Source of the DNA: an uncultured Candidatus Altimarinota bacterium
GTDB taxonomy: Bacteria; Patescibacteriota; Gracilibacteria; BD1-5; UBA6164
Direction: 5' to 3'
Assembly: GCA_937864995.1 (NCBI GenBank)
Contig: CALMDL010000243.1
Coordinates: 1 to 21,210 of the forward strand
Length of the DNA stretch: 21,210 nt
Of this stretch, positions 8,702-17,587 are shown one piece after another (positions within the stretch are counted from its first letter, which is position 1; the number at the start of each line of letters is the position of its first letter). The notes beneath the pieces are model-generated. The model searched no databases and was not told the DNA's origin. It saw nothing but the letters and a program-made list of their open reading frames with translations. The position numbers were made by a program, and so were the translations under genes.

Positions 8702-9157
8702 TTATTTTGTTTCAATTTTTCCTCAAGCTTTTTCAACAGCTTCTTTAGCTGAAGCAGAAGCTCTATCTACAACAACAGTTAATTTAGCTTTTAACTCACC
8801 TTTAGCTAATAATTTTACTTCTAAGTTCTTATCTCTGATAATTCTATTAGTAAGTAAAACTTCTTTATTAACCTCAGTAATTCATTTAGAAGCCAAAACT
8901 TCTAAATCAGATAAATTAACAATGTTATATTCTTTTGTAAACATAGCATTTGAAAAACCTTTTAATTTTGGCATTCTTCTAAATAGAGGAGTTTGTCCTC
9001 ATTCAAACCATGCAGCTGTACCACCACCTGATCTTGAATTTTGACCATTCATACCTCTACCACAAAATGTTCATTTTCATGAACCATTTCATCTACCTAC
9101 TCTTTTTGAAGTTTTTCTAGATCATGCAGTAGATTTTACGTTATTTAATGATAACAT
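8702..9157 (-). CDS. rplO: 50S ribosomal protein L15
   Basis: Large-subunit protein that binds 23S rRNA late in assembly. The 151-residue product has the glycine- and arginine-rich N-terminal arm ([13 protein letters not shown]), then [18 protein letters not shown], which is the L15 signature region, and a C-terminal domain ending AVEKAGGKIE. Many arm glycines that contact rRNA are TGA, with GGT interspersed. It follows rpsE after 26 nt with no rpmD (L30) between. It is the last gene of the operon before a terminator. Confidence 0.96.
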
Positions 9158-9183
9158 AGTGTAATATCGTTAATAAATATTTA

Positions 9184-9657
9184 TTATTTAAAAGATGATA
9201 AAGCTTTTAGAGTAGCTTTAGCATTATTGATTAAATTTGTTGAACCATATCTTTTAGCTAATACATCAGAATAACCTGCTGTAGCTAAAATTTTTCTCAT
9301 AGCTCCTCAAGCAATAATTCATGTACCATCTGAAGCAGGATGAACCATAACTTTAGCAGCTTTGAATTTAGCTTCAACATTATATGGAACAGTTCAATTT
9401 TCAATTTTTACAGTAATTAATCTTTTTTTTGCATCAGCTACAGCTTTTGCAATAGCATCAACAACTTCCCAAGATTTACCAGTTCATAAAGCTACATTTC
9501 CTTTACCATCTCCGATAACCATAACAGCTCTGAATCTAAGTTGTCTACCTCAAGAGTTAACTCTTGTTACTCTATCAATAGAAAGTAATTCTTCTTTGAA
9601 TTCTTTTCTTGGTTTTTGAAATTTTTTATTTCATTTGTCTTTTCCAGAAAAAGCCAT
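9184..9657 (-). CDS. rpsE: 30S ribosomal protein S5
   Basis: Small-subunit protein needed for decoding fidelity and mRNA unwinding at the entry tunnel. The 157-residue product has the double-stranded RNA-binding N-domain (SIDRVTRVNSGGRQLRFRAVMVIGDGKGNVALGTGKS) and the C-domain with VMVHPASDGTGIIAGGAMRKILATAGYSDV. The last block contains the family signature, with TGA at GTGII and IAGGA. Spacing to rplR is 20 nt. Two tandem TAA codons end the gene. Confidence 0.97.
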
Positions 9658-9677
9658 ACTTTTTTAGTATTAAATAA

Positions 9678-10022
9678 TTAAAATTTAAGCCCACCTTCTC
9701 TTAGAGCTTCAGCTAAAGCTTTTACTCTACCGTGGTATGCGAATCAACCTCTATCGAAAACTACATCACTTATATTTAAATCAAGAACTTTTTTAGCCAT
9801 TTCAAGTCACACTTTTTTAGCCATTTCAGTTTTTGTTCCTTCTTTTTTGATTTTTAAATCAGAAGAAGCAGCAAGAGTTTTTCATGCAGTATCATCTATA
9901 AGTTGAACAGAAATAAATGCATTACTTCTGAAAACAGATAGTCTAGGTCTAGCAGTAGTACCGCTAACTTTAGCTCTAACTCTGTTTTTTCTACTTAATC
10001 TTTTTAATGTTTTTTGTAACAT
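9678..10022 (-). CDS. rplR: 50S ribosomal protein L18
   Basis: Binds 5S rRNA together with L5 and attaches it to the large subunit. The 114-residue product has the expected [26 protein letters not shown] start, the central IDDTAGKTLAASS, and the C-terminal [26 protein letters not shown], which is the L18 hallmark. Glycines in AGKT, VGLE and RGGF include TGA codons. Located 33 nt after rplF and 20 nt before rpsE. Confidence 0.97.
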
Positions 10023-10055
10023 CTTCTAATATTTTATGATATAAAGTTAAATTTT

Positions 10056-10595
10056 CTATTTAGAACCAGTTTTACCAGCTTTTCTTCTGATATGTTCTCC
10101 AACGTATTTAATTCATTTTCCTTTATATGGTTCAGGTTTCTTTTTAGCTCTAATTTTTGATGCAAATTCTCAAACTAATTGTTTATCAACTCATGAAATA
10201 TGTAACATATTTTTTGCTTTTTCATCAAGTTCTACTTTTAATCAAGCAGGTACTGGCATATCAACTTTATGAGATAAACCAATACTTAAAACAAGAGTTG
10301 TACCTTGTACTTCAAATTTGTAACCAACTCAAATTATTTCTAAACTTCTTTTATAACCTTCTGTAACTCATACAACCATATTATTTAATATAGCTCTAGT
10401 AGTTCACCATAAAGCCTTAGCCTCTTCTCATAAAGGTTTTACAATTAAATTGTTTTCTTCTTTAATTACTTCTACTGTTTCAGAAACTGTAAAAGATAAT
10501 TCTCAAAGAGGTCCTTTAACTTTAATATCTCTACCGTTTAAAGTAACTTCTACTTTATCTGATAAGACAACAGGTAATTTACCAATTCTAGACAT
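10056..10595 (-). CDS. rplF: 50S ribosomal protein L6
   Basis: Large-subunit protein near the factor-binding site. The 179-residue product starts MSRIGKLPVVLSDKVEV, followed by VKGPLGELSF and the C-terminal signature [35 protein letters not shown] (read in two parts; the KGKGIKY glycine is TGA). Two similar domains of about 80 residues are apparent, as in all L6. The stop is TAG. Preceded by a 66-nt spacer from rpsH. Confidence 0.97.
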
Positions 10596-10661
10596 TTTTT
10601 ATAAATTATTAATATAAATCGGATCAATGAATAATCATTTCTCGTTTATATGTTTTAGTGA

Positions 10662-11057
10662 CTAATATACTTCGCAAAGTAATTCTCCACCTACATTTAA
10701 ACTTCTAGCTTCATACCCAGTAACAACACCTTTTGGAGTTGAAATAATATATATACCTTTACCATCTCTAGATTTTTTAATATCTTGTGATCATACATAT
10801 ATTCTTTGTCCTGGTTTACTTATTCTTTTTAAAGTTGGAACATATTTAGTAGTTCTAACATCGTTAAGAGTAAGCATAATAGATTTTTTATTATTTTCTT
10901 CTTCAATAATTTCAAAATCTGCTATATATTTATTTTTCTTAAGAATTTTAGATATATCTAATTTAATTTTAGAATATGGAAGTTTAACTTCGATTATTCT
11001 AGCTAAATAAGCATTTCTAATTCTTGTTAATAAATCTCCAATAGGATCTATTATCAT
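10662..11057 (-). CDS. rpsH: 30S ribosomal protein S8
   Basis: Binds helix 21 of 16S rRNA and is a classical autoregulator of the spc operon in E. coli. The 131-residue product starts [19 protein letters not shown], the canonical S8 N-terminus. The C-terminus contains [26 protein letters not shown], matching the family signature. A standard code would end it after RIYV at an in-frame TGA (10791-10793), which is glycine here; the conserved C-terminal half then follows in frame. Stop TAG. The 66-nt spacer to rplF has only a weak 5-bp hairpin (AATGA/TCATT near 10627-10640). Confidence 0.97.
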
Positions 11058-11100
11058 AACAATAAAATTAATAACTAAATTTATTTTTTTTAACTAATTA

Positions 11101-11325
11101 TTACCAACTTGATTTTCTAACACCTGGTAATTCTCAAGCATTAGCTTTTTCTCTAAAACATATTCTACAAATATCGAAACTTCATAGATAACCTCTTGTT
11201 CTTCAACAAGCTGCACAACAGTTGAAAACTTTTGTAGCATTTTTTGGTTTTCTTCAATCAACGATAGCTTGTAAAAAGCTTTTTTTCAGCTTATCAGCTT
11301 TAGCGATTTTTGCCTTTCTAGCCAT
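11101..11325 (-). CDS. rpsN: 30S ribosomal protein S14, zinc-binding type
   Basis: Small-subunit head protein. The 74-residue product has the zinc site formed by CAAC and CRIC (FNCCAACGRTRGYLGSF followed by DICRICF) and the conserved ending ELPGVRKSSW. It is somewhat longer than the 61-residue zinc-type S14 of Bacillus, with about 13 extra residues before the zinc site. Glycines in CGRTRG and YLGSF are TGA. It lies in the standard place between rplE and rpsH. Confidence 0.96.
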
Positions 11326-11353
11326 TTGTGAAATTTTTATAAACTAAATTTTT

Positions 11354-11890
11354 TTATTTAGAAAAAGGAAATCACATTTGTGTTAATAATTCCTTTCAAG
11401 CTTCCTTGTTTTTAGCAGTAGTTTTAATAGTAATTTGGATACCATGATTTTTAACTACATCATCTTGTGGAACTTCTAAAAATATAGAATGTTCTTTTAT
11501 TCAAAAATTATAATTACCTTGAATATCAAAACCATTTTTGTTAATACCTCTGAAATCTCTAACTCTTGGTAAAACAGCATGAATTAATTTATCAAGAAAA
11601 TCATACATTTTTTCTCATCTTAAAGTTACACTAAGTCAAACTGGCATTCAAGCTCTTAATTTAAAGTTTGATATTGCTTTTTTAGCATATCTAACTGTAC
11701 AAGCTTGACCAGCAATTAGAGTTAAGTGTTCTTGTAAAGAAGAAAAATCTTTATTTCCTGTTCTTACATATGTTCAAATTCACATATTTAAAACTACTTT
11801 TTCAATTTTAGGAATTTCCATAACATTTGAAATATTTAGTTTTTCTTTTAGCGCAGGAGCTATTTCTTTTAAATATTTTTCCTTAAGCAT
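11354..11890 (-). CDS. rplE: 50S ribosomal protein L5
   Basis: Binds 5S rRNA and contacts the P-site tRNA. The 178-residue product begins [20 protein letters not shown], then [17 protein letters not shown] with TGA for both glycines, LITGQ-like [24 protein letters not shown], and [28 protein letters not shown], which is the L5 core. It ends with KEAGKELLTQMGFPF. Gap to rplX is 32 nt. Confidence 0.97.
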
Positions 11891-11922
11891 TTGTCTCAAG
11901 TTTTACAAAATAAACTTTTTAA

Positions 11923-12273
11923 CTATTTAATAATATATTTTTTAGCTTCACCTCATTTTTCTTGTAAAGCTTTTTTAGAAAATCTGAATTTTTTTGAAAC
12001 TCATTTTTCTTCAATTTTTACGAATCCAACTCTAGTTGGTTTTTCAGTAAATGGACAAATTAACATTACGTTAGAAGCATCAATAGCTTTTTCCATTTTT
12101 ATTATTTGTCCTGGATTAGTACCTTGTCTTTTTAAGTGTCTAGTAACAACATTAATATCTTTTACGATAACTTTGTTTGTATCAGGAAATACTTTTAAAA
12201 TAGTAGAAACTTGTCCTCTATCTTTTTCTTTCCCAGACATAACTTGTACTTTATCTCAAGTTCTTATTTTCAT
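11923..12273 (-). CDS. rplX: 50S ribosomal protein L24
   Basis: Assembly-initiator protein that binds the 5' region of 23S rRNA. The 116-residue product starts MKIRTGDKVQVMSGKEKDRGQVSTILKVFPDTNKVIV; the KOW motif is in GDKVQVMSGKEKDRG. The true start is the ATG at 12271-12273; an internal ATG at VMSGKEKD would cut the KOW motif. The segment NVVTRHLKRQG and FTEKPTRVGFVKIEEKG are typical. A TGA glycine after IEEK would make a false stop under the standard code. Stop TAG. Confidence 0.96.
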
Positions 12274-12292
12274 AATTTTTTTCTTATAATAA

Positions 12293-12661
12293 TTATAAAA
12301 CTTCTGGAGCTAAACTCACTATTTTTTGATATCCTTTTGCTCTTAATTCTCTAGCAACTGGACCAAATATACGAGTTCATCTTGGATTATTACTATCATC
12401 AACGATAACGCAAGCATTATCATCAAATCTTACATAAGATCCATCTTTTCTTCTAACTTCTTTAGATGTTCTAACTATTACAGCTTTTACTACTTTTTTC
12501 TTTTTAACTGTTCCATCTGGAGCAGCTTTTTTAACAGCACAAACTATAATATCACCAATTGAAGCATATCTTCTGTGTGAACCTCAAAGCACTTTAATAC
12601 AAAGAACCTCTTTAGCTCAAGAATTATCAGCAACAACTAATCTTGTTTCTGTTTGTATCAT
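12293..12661 (-). CDS. rplN: 50S ribosomal protein L14
   Basis: Binds 23S rRNA and forms part of an intersubunit bridge. At 122 residues it has exactly the usual length. It starts [27 protein letters not shown], contains [15 protein letters not shown] and [35 protein letters not shown], the L14 signature, and ends [31 protein letters not shown] and VLGGS glycines include TGA. Gap to rplX is 19 nt. Confidence 0.98.
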
Positions 12662-12685
12662 AGAATACTATTCTTAAAAGTTAAA

Positions 12686-12913
12686 CTAATTTTTTTCTAT
12701 AACTTCCCATCTTTTTAATTTAGATGTTGGTCTAGTTTCTTTAATTGTAACAATATCTCCTTCATTGCATGAATTTGCTTCATCATGAGCGTAAAACTTA
12801 CTTGTTACTCTAAATCTTTTTTTATATTTAGCATCATTTTTGTAAGTATGTACAGATACTACTACAGTTTTATCCATTTTAGTGCTTGTAACTACACCTT
12901 TTTTTGTTCTCAT
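12686..12913 (-). CDS. rpsQ: 30S ribosomal protein S17
   Basis: Primary 16S rRNA-binding protein of the OB fold. The 75-residue product has KKGVVTSTKMDKTVVVSV, RFRVTSKFYAHDEANSC and NEGDIVTIKETRPTSKLKRWEVIEK, all standard S17 blocks (GDxVxIxExRPxSKxKxW). It contains no TGA codon, so it is open under any code. Stop TAG; 25 nt after rpmC. Confidence 0.97.
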   Translation of the reverse strand: MRTKKGVVTSTKMDKTVVVSVHTYKNDAKYKKRFRVTSKFYAHDEANSCNEGDIVTIKETRPTSKLKRWEVIEKN

Positions 12914-12938
12914 AAATTTAATATTTTTTTAAAAATAA

Positions 12939-13163
12939 TTAACCTATATTTAAACCTTTTGAAGTTGCAACAGTTTTAATTTGAGCAACATATCTTCTTA
13001 AAGCTTTAATTAAATGAGTTTGTTTTAATTCTCCAACTTCTTTTTTCATACTTAGTACGTAAAGAGTTTTAGCAGAATTAGATAATTCAGATTTTAATCC
13101 TTTTTCATCCATTTCATTTAACTTTTTAAGTTCTTTTAAGTTTAAGTCTTTAATTTCTTTCAT
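12939..13163 (-). CDS. rpmC: 50S ribosomal protein L29
   Basis: Small helical large-subunit protein at the exit tunnel, next to the trigger-factor and SRP docking site. The 74-residue product is rich in Lys, Leu and Glu and starts MKEIKDLNLKELKKLNEMDE; the family pattern KKEVGELKQTHLIKALRRYVAQIKTVATSK is at 40-70. It has no TGA codon. It sits between rplP (11-nt gap) and rpsQ, as in other bacteria. Confidence 0.93.
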   Translation of the reverse strand: MKEIKDLNLKELKKLNEMDEKGLKSELSNSAKTLYVLSMKKEVGELKQTHLIKALRRYVAQIKTVATSKGLNIG

Positions 13164-13174
13164 TTTAAAAATGA

Positions 13175-13579
13175 TTAATCAACTATAATTTTAGTTTTTA
13201 CAGGTAATTTGTAAGAAGCAAGTCTAAAAGCTTCCCTAGCAATTTCTGGAGTAACTCATGTTATTTCAAATAACATTCTTCCAGGTTTTACAGGGGCTCT
13301 ATACATTTCTACAGATCATTTACCTCAACCCATCGGTACTTCTAATGGTTTAGAAGTGAAAGGTTTATCTGGGAAAATTCTAATCCAGATTTTACCTCAT
13401 CTTTTAACGAATCTAACCATAGCTCTTCTAGCTGATTCAATTTGTCTAGAAGTAATAAAACCTCTAGTTGTAGCTTTTATTCAGTAATCACCGAAAGCTA
13501 AGCTTGAACCTCTAACAGCAACTCATTTTAGTCTTCATCTGTGGGCTTTTCTATATTTTGTTCTTTTTGGTTGTAACAT
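13175..13579 (-). CDS. rplP: 50S ribosomal protein L16
   Basis: Large-subunit protein at the A-site finger region. The 134-residue product begins MLQPKRTKYRKAHRGRLKG, then [31 protein letters not shown], and the two family signatures [41 protein letters not shown] (read as consecutive blocks). TGA encodes glycines in HRGR, YGIK, KRGGK and GKGS. It lies 45 nt after rpsC. Confidence 0.98.
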
Positions 13580-13624
13580 TTTCTAGTACAATTAGTATAT
13601 AAAAAAACGTGAAATGTCAAGTTT

Positions 13625-14257
13625 TTATTTTTTATAGATATCACCTTTATATATCCACACCTTTAAACCAATAGTACCATAAACAGTTTCTGCTCTTGTA
13701 GCAACGTAATCTATATCTGATCTAATAGTTTGAAGTGGAACAGTTCCTTCTTTAAAAGTTTCTTTTCTAGCAATTTCAGCTCAGTTTAATCTTCAACCTA
13801 CTTTTACTTTTATTCATTTTCAACCTTTTTCTAAAGTTTTTGCAATAGCTTGTTTAATAGCTCTTTTGTATGGCATTCTTTTTTCAATTTGATTTGCAAT
13901 CATGAATCATACAATTTTTGCATTTAAGTCAGGATTTTTAACGTCTCTAACTTCAAGATTAACTTTTATTCAAAGTTTTTTAGTTAATAAAGCAACTAAA
14001 GTTTCTTTATTTTCTCATGTTTTCCCTAAAATAAGAGCTGATTTAGCTGTATATACAACTACTTCAATAGTATCTTGATTTTTTGAAACTAATATATCTC
14101 ATAATGGAATACCTTTTAATTCTTTATTTAAAAGTTGTCTAACTTTTAAATCTAATCATAGAGAATCTCTATAAGTTTTTCTATCTTCAAACCAAGTTGA
14201 TTTCCATGATTTAATATAAGGGATTCTAAAAGCTATTGGATTTACTTTATGTCACAT
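13625..14257 (-). CDS. rpsC: 30S ribosomal protein S3
   Basis: Small-subunit head protein with a KH domain, part of the mRNA entry tunnel helicase. The 210-residue product begins [18 protein letters not shown]; the second codon is TGA, giving the invariant MGHKVNP start. The KH-type segment is around residues 60-110. The C-terminal domain shows [37 protein letters not shown] and [11 protein letters not shown]. It is preceded by an exceptional 174-nt spacer from rplV that has two strong hairpins. Confidence 0.97.
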
Positions 14258-14364
14258 AATTTAAATGTGTTAATAATTATAATTAATAACTCTAATTTCT
14301 CAGTAGTTATTCTACCAGTAATTATTAGTTAAGTAATGTTATCAAAAATTATAAAAATTTTTGC

Positions 14365-14396
14365 GACATTATTTACCCTAAAGGATAAATAATGTC
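14365..14396 (-). other. Intercistronic hairpin A upstream of rpsC
   Basis: GACATTATTTA and TAAATAATGTC form a perfect 11-bp stem around a 10-base loop (CCCTAAAGGA on the + strand) that can close further by two C-G pairs. It lies in the rplV-rpsC spacer, about 110 nt before the rpsC ATG. It lacks a strict U tract directly after the stem on the transcribed strand, so a terminator role is doubtful; mRNA processing, stability or protein binding are alternatives. Confidence 0.6.
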
Positions 14397-14398
14397 AA

Positions 14399-14426
14399 CG
14401 AATATATTTCTTGCGAAATCTATTCG
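14399..14426 (-). other. Intercistronic hairpin B just after rplV
   Basis: CGAATATATTTC and GAAATCTATTCG pair over 12 positions with one mismatch and a TTGC loop. It starts 5 nt after the rplV stop and sits 2 nt from hairpin A, giving a stacked pair of stems on the transcript. No T-run follows. Confidence 0.6.
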
Positions 14427-14431
14427 CGTCA

Positions 14432-14758
14432 TTATTTAACTTGTAATTCTAATTTAACATTAGAAGTTCTTTTTAATATTGGATGCATTCTTCCTCTTGA
14501 TACAGGATTTCATCTCTTATATACTATTCCTTTTGAAATAATAAGAGTTCCAATTTTTAAGTTTTCAACTTTTTGTGAATCATTGTTTACAGCGTTAGCA
14601 ACTGCAGAAGATAAAACTTTGTATAGTAAATCTGCTCATTTTTTTGGAGCAAATTTTAAAAATTTTAATGCTTCTTCTGCATCATTACCTCTAACAACCT
14701 CAGCAACTACTCTCAATTTTTTCGGAGAAATTCTTAAATTTTTTCCGTATGCTTTCAT
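14432..14758 (-). CDS. rplV: 50S ribosomal protein L22
   Basis: Lines the peptide exit tunnel with its long beta hairpin. The 108-residue product starts MKAYGKNLRISPKKLRVVAEVVRGND, then EALKFLKFAPKKGADLLYKVLSSAVANAVNN, and the tunnel hairpin region with YKRGNPVSRGRMHPILKRTSN, the L22 signature (normally RGRAxxIxKRTSH). KKGAD and YKRGN glycines are TGA. Flanked by two structured spacers, 75 nt before and 174 nt after. Confidence 0.97.
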
Positions 14759-14790
14759 AGCTTTATTTGGCTAAATAAATAAATTTATAC

Positions 14791-14823
14791 CCCTCTTTCA
14801 GGGATGGTTAGATAAATCTAACC
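14791..14823 (-). other. Two small hairpins in the rpsS-rplV spacer
   Basis: GGTTAGA and TCTAACC (14806-14812 with 14817-14823) form a perfect 7-bp stem around TAAA. Directly beside it CCCT (14791-14794) and AGGG (14800-14803) form a 4-bp stem. The spacer is 75 nt where neighbours have about 20-25 nt. GC content of these stems is high for this genome, suggesting selection on structure. Confidence 0.5.
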
Positions 14824-14833
14824 GTGGGCCTTT

Positions 14834-15100
14834 CTATTTTTTATTTCAAGCATGACCTCTGAATATTCTAGTCATTGAAAATTCTCATAATTTGTGTCAT
14901 ACCATATCTTCAGTAACAAATACTGGAGTATGAACTTTACCGTTATGTACACCAAAAGTATGTCATACAAATTCTGGAGCAACAGTACAAGCTCTTGACC
15001 AAGTTTTAATTACACCTTTTTTTCATGATTCATTCATTGCAACTACTTTTTTCATTAGTCTTTCATCAATATAAGGTCATTTTTTTAAACTTCTTGTCAT
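14834..15100 (-). CDS. rpsS: 30S ribosomal protein S19
   Basis: Small-subunit head protein that contacts S13 and the A-site finger. The 88-residue product starts [78 protein letters not shown] (consecutive S19 blocks) and ends RGHAGNKK. The KKGPY, [14 protein letters not shown] and HAGNKK glycines are TGA. Stop TAG, 25 nt after rplB. Confidence 0.97.
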
Positions 15101-15125
15101 AAGTTGTTTTTTATAAAAATTTAAA

Positions 15126-15971
15126 TTATATCATTAATTTACCTTTTCTTGTTCTTAATATCCATTTAGAACTAGTATTTTTTCTGCTTCTAGTTTTTCC
15201 TCATAAAGCAATTTTTCACCATGGAGTTTTAGGTCATTTCATACCGATTGGGTTATGTCATTCTCAACCTCCGTGTGGATGATCAACTGGATTCATTGAT
15301 TTACCTAGAACTGTTGGTCTTTTTCACATCCATCTTGATCTACCAGCTTTACCGATAACAATTTGGTTATGATCTGGATTTGATACTTGTCCAAGAGTAG
15401 CATAACATTTTTTATGAACTAATCTTATTTCTCCAGAAGGCATTTTTACTTGTGTATATTTTCCTTCTTGTGAGTATATAGTACCAAATGAACCTGCAGA
15501 TCTAATTGAAGAAGCACCGCTTCCTACTATTAATTCTAAGTTGTAGATTTGAACTCATGTAGGCATGTTTCAAATTTCCATTCTATTTCAATTTTCAAGA
15601 GAAGTTTTTTCATCAGTAACAATAATGTCACCAACTTTTATATCTTTATGGGCGATAACATATCTTCTTTCCCCATCTTTATAACATACTAAAGATATGA
15701 ATGCTGATCTATATGGATCATATTCAACAGTTTCAACTTTAGCTTCGATTCCTTTTTTATCAACTCCGTAGAAATCTACTAATCTATATCTTTTTGCATG
15801 ACCACCTCATTGGTGTCTAACTGTAATTGTTCAAGTATTATTTCTACCTGAATGTTTTTGTAATTTTACTGTAAGTGCTTTATAAGGAGAAGAAGTTGTG
15901 ATTTCTTCAAAAGTATTTACAGACATTCATCTTCTACCCGGAGTAGTAGGTTTAAATTTTTTAATTCCCAC
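15126..15971 (-). CDS. rplB: 50S ribosomal protein L2
   Basis: Central 23S rRNA-binding protein needed for subunit joining and peptidyl transfer. The start is GTG (15969-15971), giving (M)[13 protein letters not shown], which matches the universal L2 N-terminus; no in-frame ATG exists between the rplW stop and this position, and the next ATG would remove conserved residues. At 281 residues the length is normal. Visible blocks include [35 protein letters not shown] (as adjacent parts), [21 protein letters not shown] central region, [23 protein letters not shown] C-terminal catalytic-site segment and the ending [14 protein letters not shown]. It is the only r-protein gene here without an ATG start. 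TGA glycines are frequent. Confidence 0.95.
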
Positions 15972-15993
15972 TGTCTTATTTTTAAGAACTAAA

Positions 15994-16287
15994 TTATTTT
16001 GTAATTGTAAAATCTATTGTAGCTTTTGCATCTTTTAATGTAACATAAGCTTTTTTACTAGATCTTTTTCTTAATTGTACTCATTTTTTTGCATACTTGA
16101 ATTTTTCTCTAGTATGTAAAACATTAACACTATCAACTTCTACTCAATAGATTTCGCTTATAGCTTTTTTAATATCTATTTTAGTAGCATCTGATGCAAC
16201 TTCAAATACATAAGTATTTTTAACTAAACTTAAGTTAGAAGTTTTTTCAGTTGTTATAGGTTTTTTTAATATTCTAAATAATCTCAT
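15994..16287 (-). CDS. rplW: 50S ribosomal protein L23
   Basis: Sits at the peptide exit and docks trigger factor and SRP. The 97-residue product begins MRLFRILKKPITTEKTSNLSLVKNTYVFEVASDATKIDIKKAISEIYGVEVDSVNVLHTREKFKYAKKGVQLRKRSSKKAYVTLK (consecutive family blocks: KPxxTEKs, YxFxVxxxAtKxdIkkAvExiygVkVxxVnt). YGVEV and KKGVQ glycines are TGA. Gaps are 23 nt to rplD and 22 nt to rplB. Confidence 0.96.
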
Positions 16288-16310
16288 ATTTATAATTGTT
16301 TAGATTAAAA

Positions 16311-16934
16311 TTATTTTGCTAAATTATCTAAAGTAGATAAAGAATCTTTTAATAAAACTAATGTTTTATATTTTAATAAATCTTTAACATTTAAATAATC
16401 AACTAGTATACTTTTAACATAAGGTAAATTTGAAGCAGATTTTTCAATAACTTCGTTTTTTGCTGGGATAGCAAGTAAAACATTTTTTTCATATGGTAAA
16501 GCTTTAATAACTTGTTCCATATTTTTTGTTTTAACTTCACTAAATTCAATTTTATCAAGAATTATTAATTCTTTATTAGCAAATTTTGATGATAAAACTA
16601 TAAATAATGCTTTTCTTCTTTCTTTTCTATTCATTAATAGTTCGAAATTAGCGTTATTTCTAGGACCAAATGCAACTCAACCTTTTTTTCTGATTGGTGA
16701 TCTATTTGAACCCATTCTAGCTCTACCCGTACCTTTTTGTTTATATATTTTTCTTGTAGAACCTCTTCTATCTCATCTAGTTTTAGTATGTGCAACAACC
16801 ATTCTATTATTAGCTAGTTGGTATACTAAAGCTCTATGAACAAGTCCTTCATTTAGTTCTAATCAAAACACTGAAGAGTTTAATTCGATTTCTCAAATTG
16901 CCTTTCAAGCTTGATCAAATAAATTAGTTTTCAT
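16311..16934 (-). CDS. rplD: 50S ribosomal protein L4
   Basis: Large-subunit protein whose loop lines the exit tunnel; in E. coli it also represses the S10 operon through the leader RNA. The 207-residue product starts MKTNLFDQAGKAIGEIELN, has the tunnel loop [44 protein letters not shown], and continues NRKERRKALFIVLSSKFANKELIILDKIEF to the end LSTLDNLAK (read in blocks). TGA and GGT are mixed within the loop. A shorter reading beginning at MNRKERR would miss the whole N-terminal half, which is open once TGA is glycine. Confidence 0.97.
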
Positions 16935-16953
16935 TAGAGTTTAACATTAATAA

Positions 16954-17559
16954 CTAAAAAATAATATTTACGAATGAATTTCTTCATCCTGGAACACCTC
17001 ATCTAACACCAATAACACCAATTTCTTTATTAACTAATTCAACTGGAATGTTTTTGATTGTAAATTTAGTATTACCTAAATGTCCGTGCATTTTTTTACC
17101 TTTATGAGTTCTTGTTGGTTTTCTGTTACCGATAGAACCAAGAGCTCTATGGAATTTTGAACCATGACTAGCAGGACCTCCATGAAAGTTGTGTTTTTTC
17201 ATAGCTCATGTAAATCATTTTCATTTTGAAAATCATTCGACAGTAACTTTAACATCACCTTCTAAAACATCTAATGTAACAACATCTCAAACATTGTAAT
17301 TTCCTTTTTCAGCTTCTGAAACTGGAAATTCCTTAATTTTAGAAAAAGCACTTTTATTAAGAGTAACTTTTCCTTCAGCTAATTCTACATTAGCTCCATT
17401 TGTTAAAACTCAAACGATTATAGCTTCATAACCATCCTTTTCTAGAGTTTTAAATCATACTACTCTAAGTTCTGGAACTTGTAAAAGAGTTACAGGGATA
17501 AATCTATCACCTTTAACAACTCTAGTCATTTCTAACTTAGTAGTTATAATTCAAGCCAT
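16954..17559 (-). CDS. rplC: 50S ribosomal protein L3
   Basis: Binds near the 3' end of 23S rRNA and helps start large-subunit assembly. The 201-residue product begins [15 protein letters not shown] and contains [59 protein letters not shown] and GVRGGVPGGRNSFVNI (given as blocks). In the SKGKGFTGAM segment all glycines are TGA, one of the clearest proofs of the code. By hand I count 10 TGA and 18 GGN glycines. It is the first gene of the operon; rpsJ, which normally precedes it, is absent. Stop TAG, 19 nt before rplD. Confidence 0.98.
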
Positions 17560-17587
17560 ATAAAATACAGTTTACAAATATAAAGTT

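Noticed and set aside
10596..10661. Regulatory hairpin in the rpsH-rplF spacer
   Set aside because: Only a 5-bp AT-rich stem is visible, which is expected by chance here.
11891..12289. Long open frames on the strand opposite to rplX, rplO/rpsE, mscL and the dehydrogenase gene
   Set aside because: They overlap well-identified genes in antisense, have no family features, and arise from the AT-rich composition.
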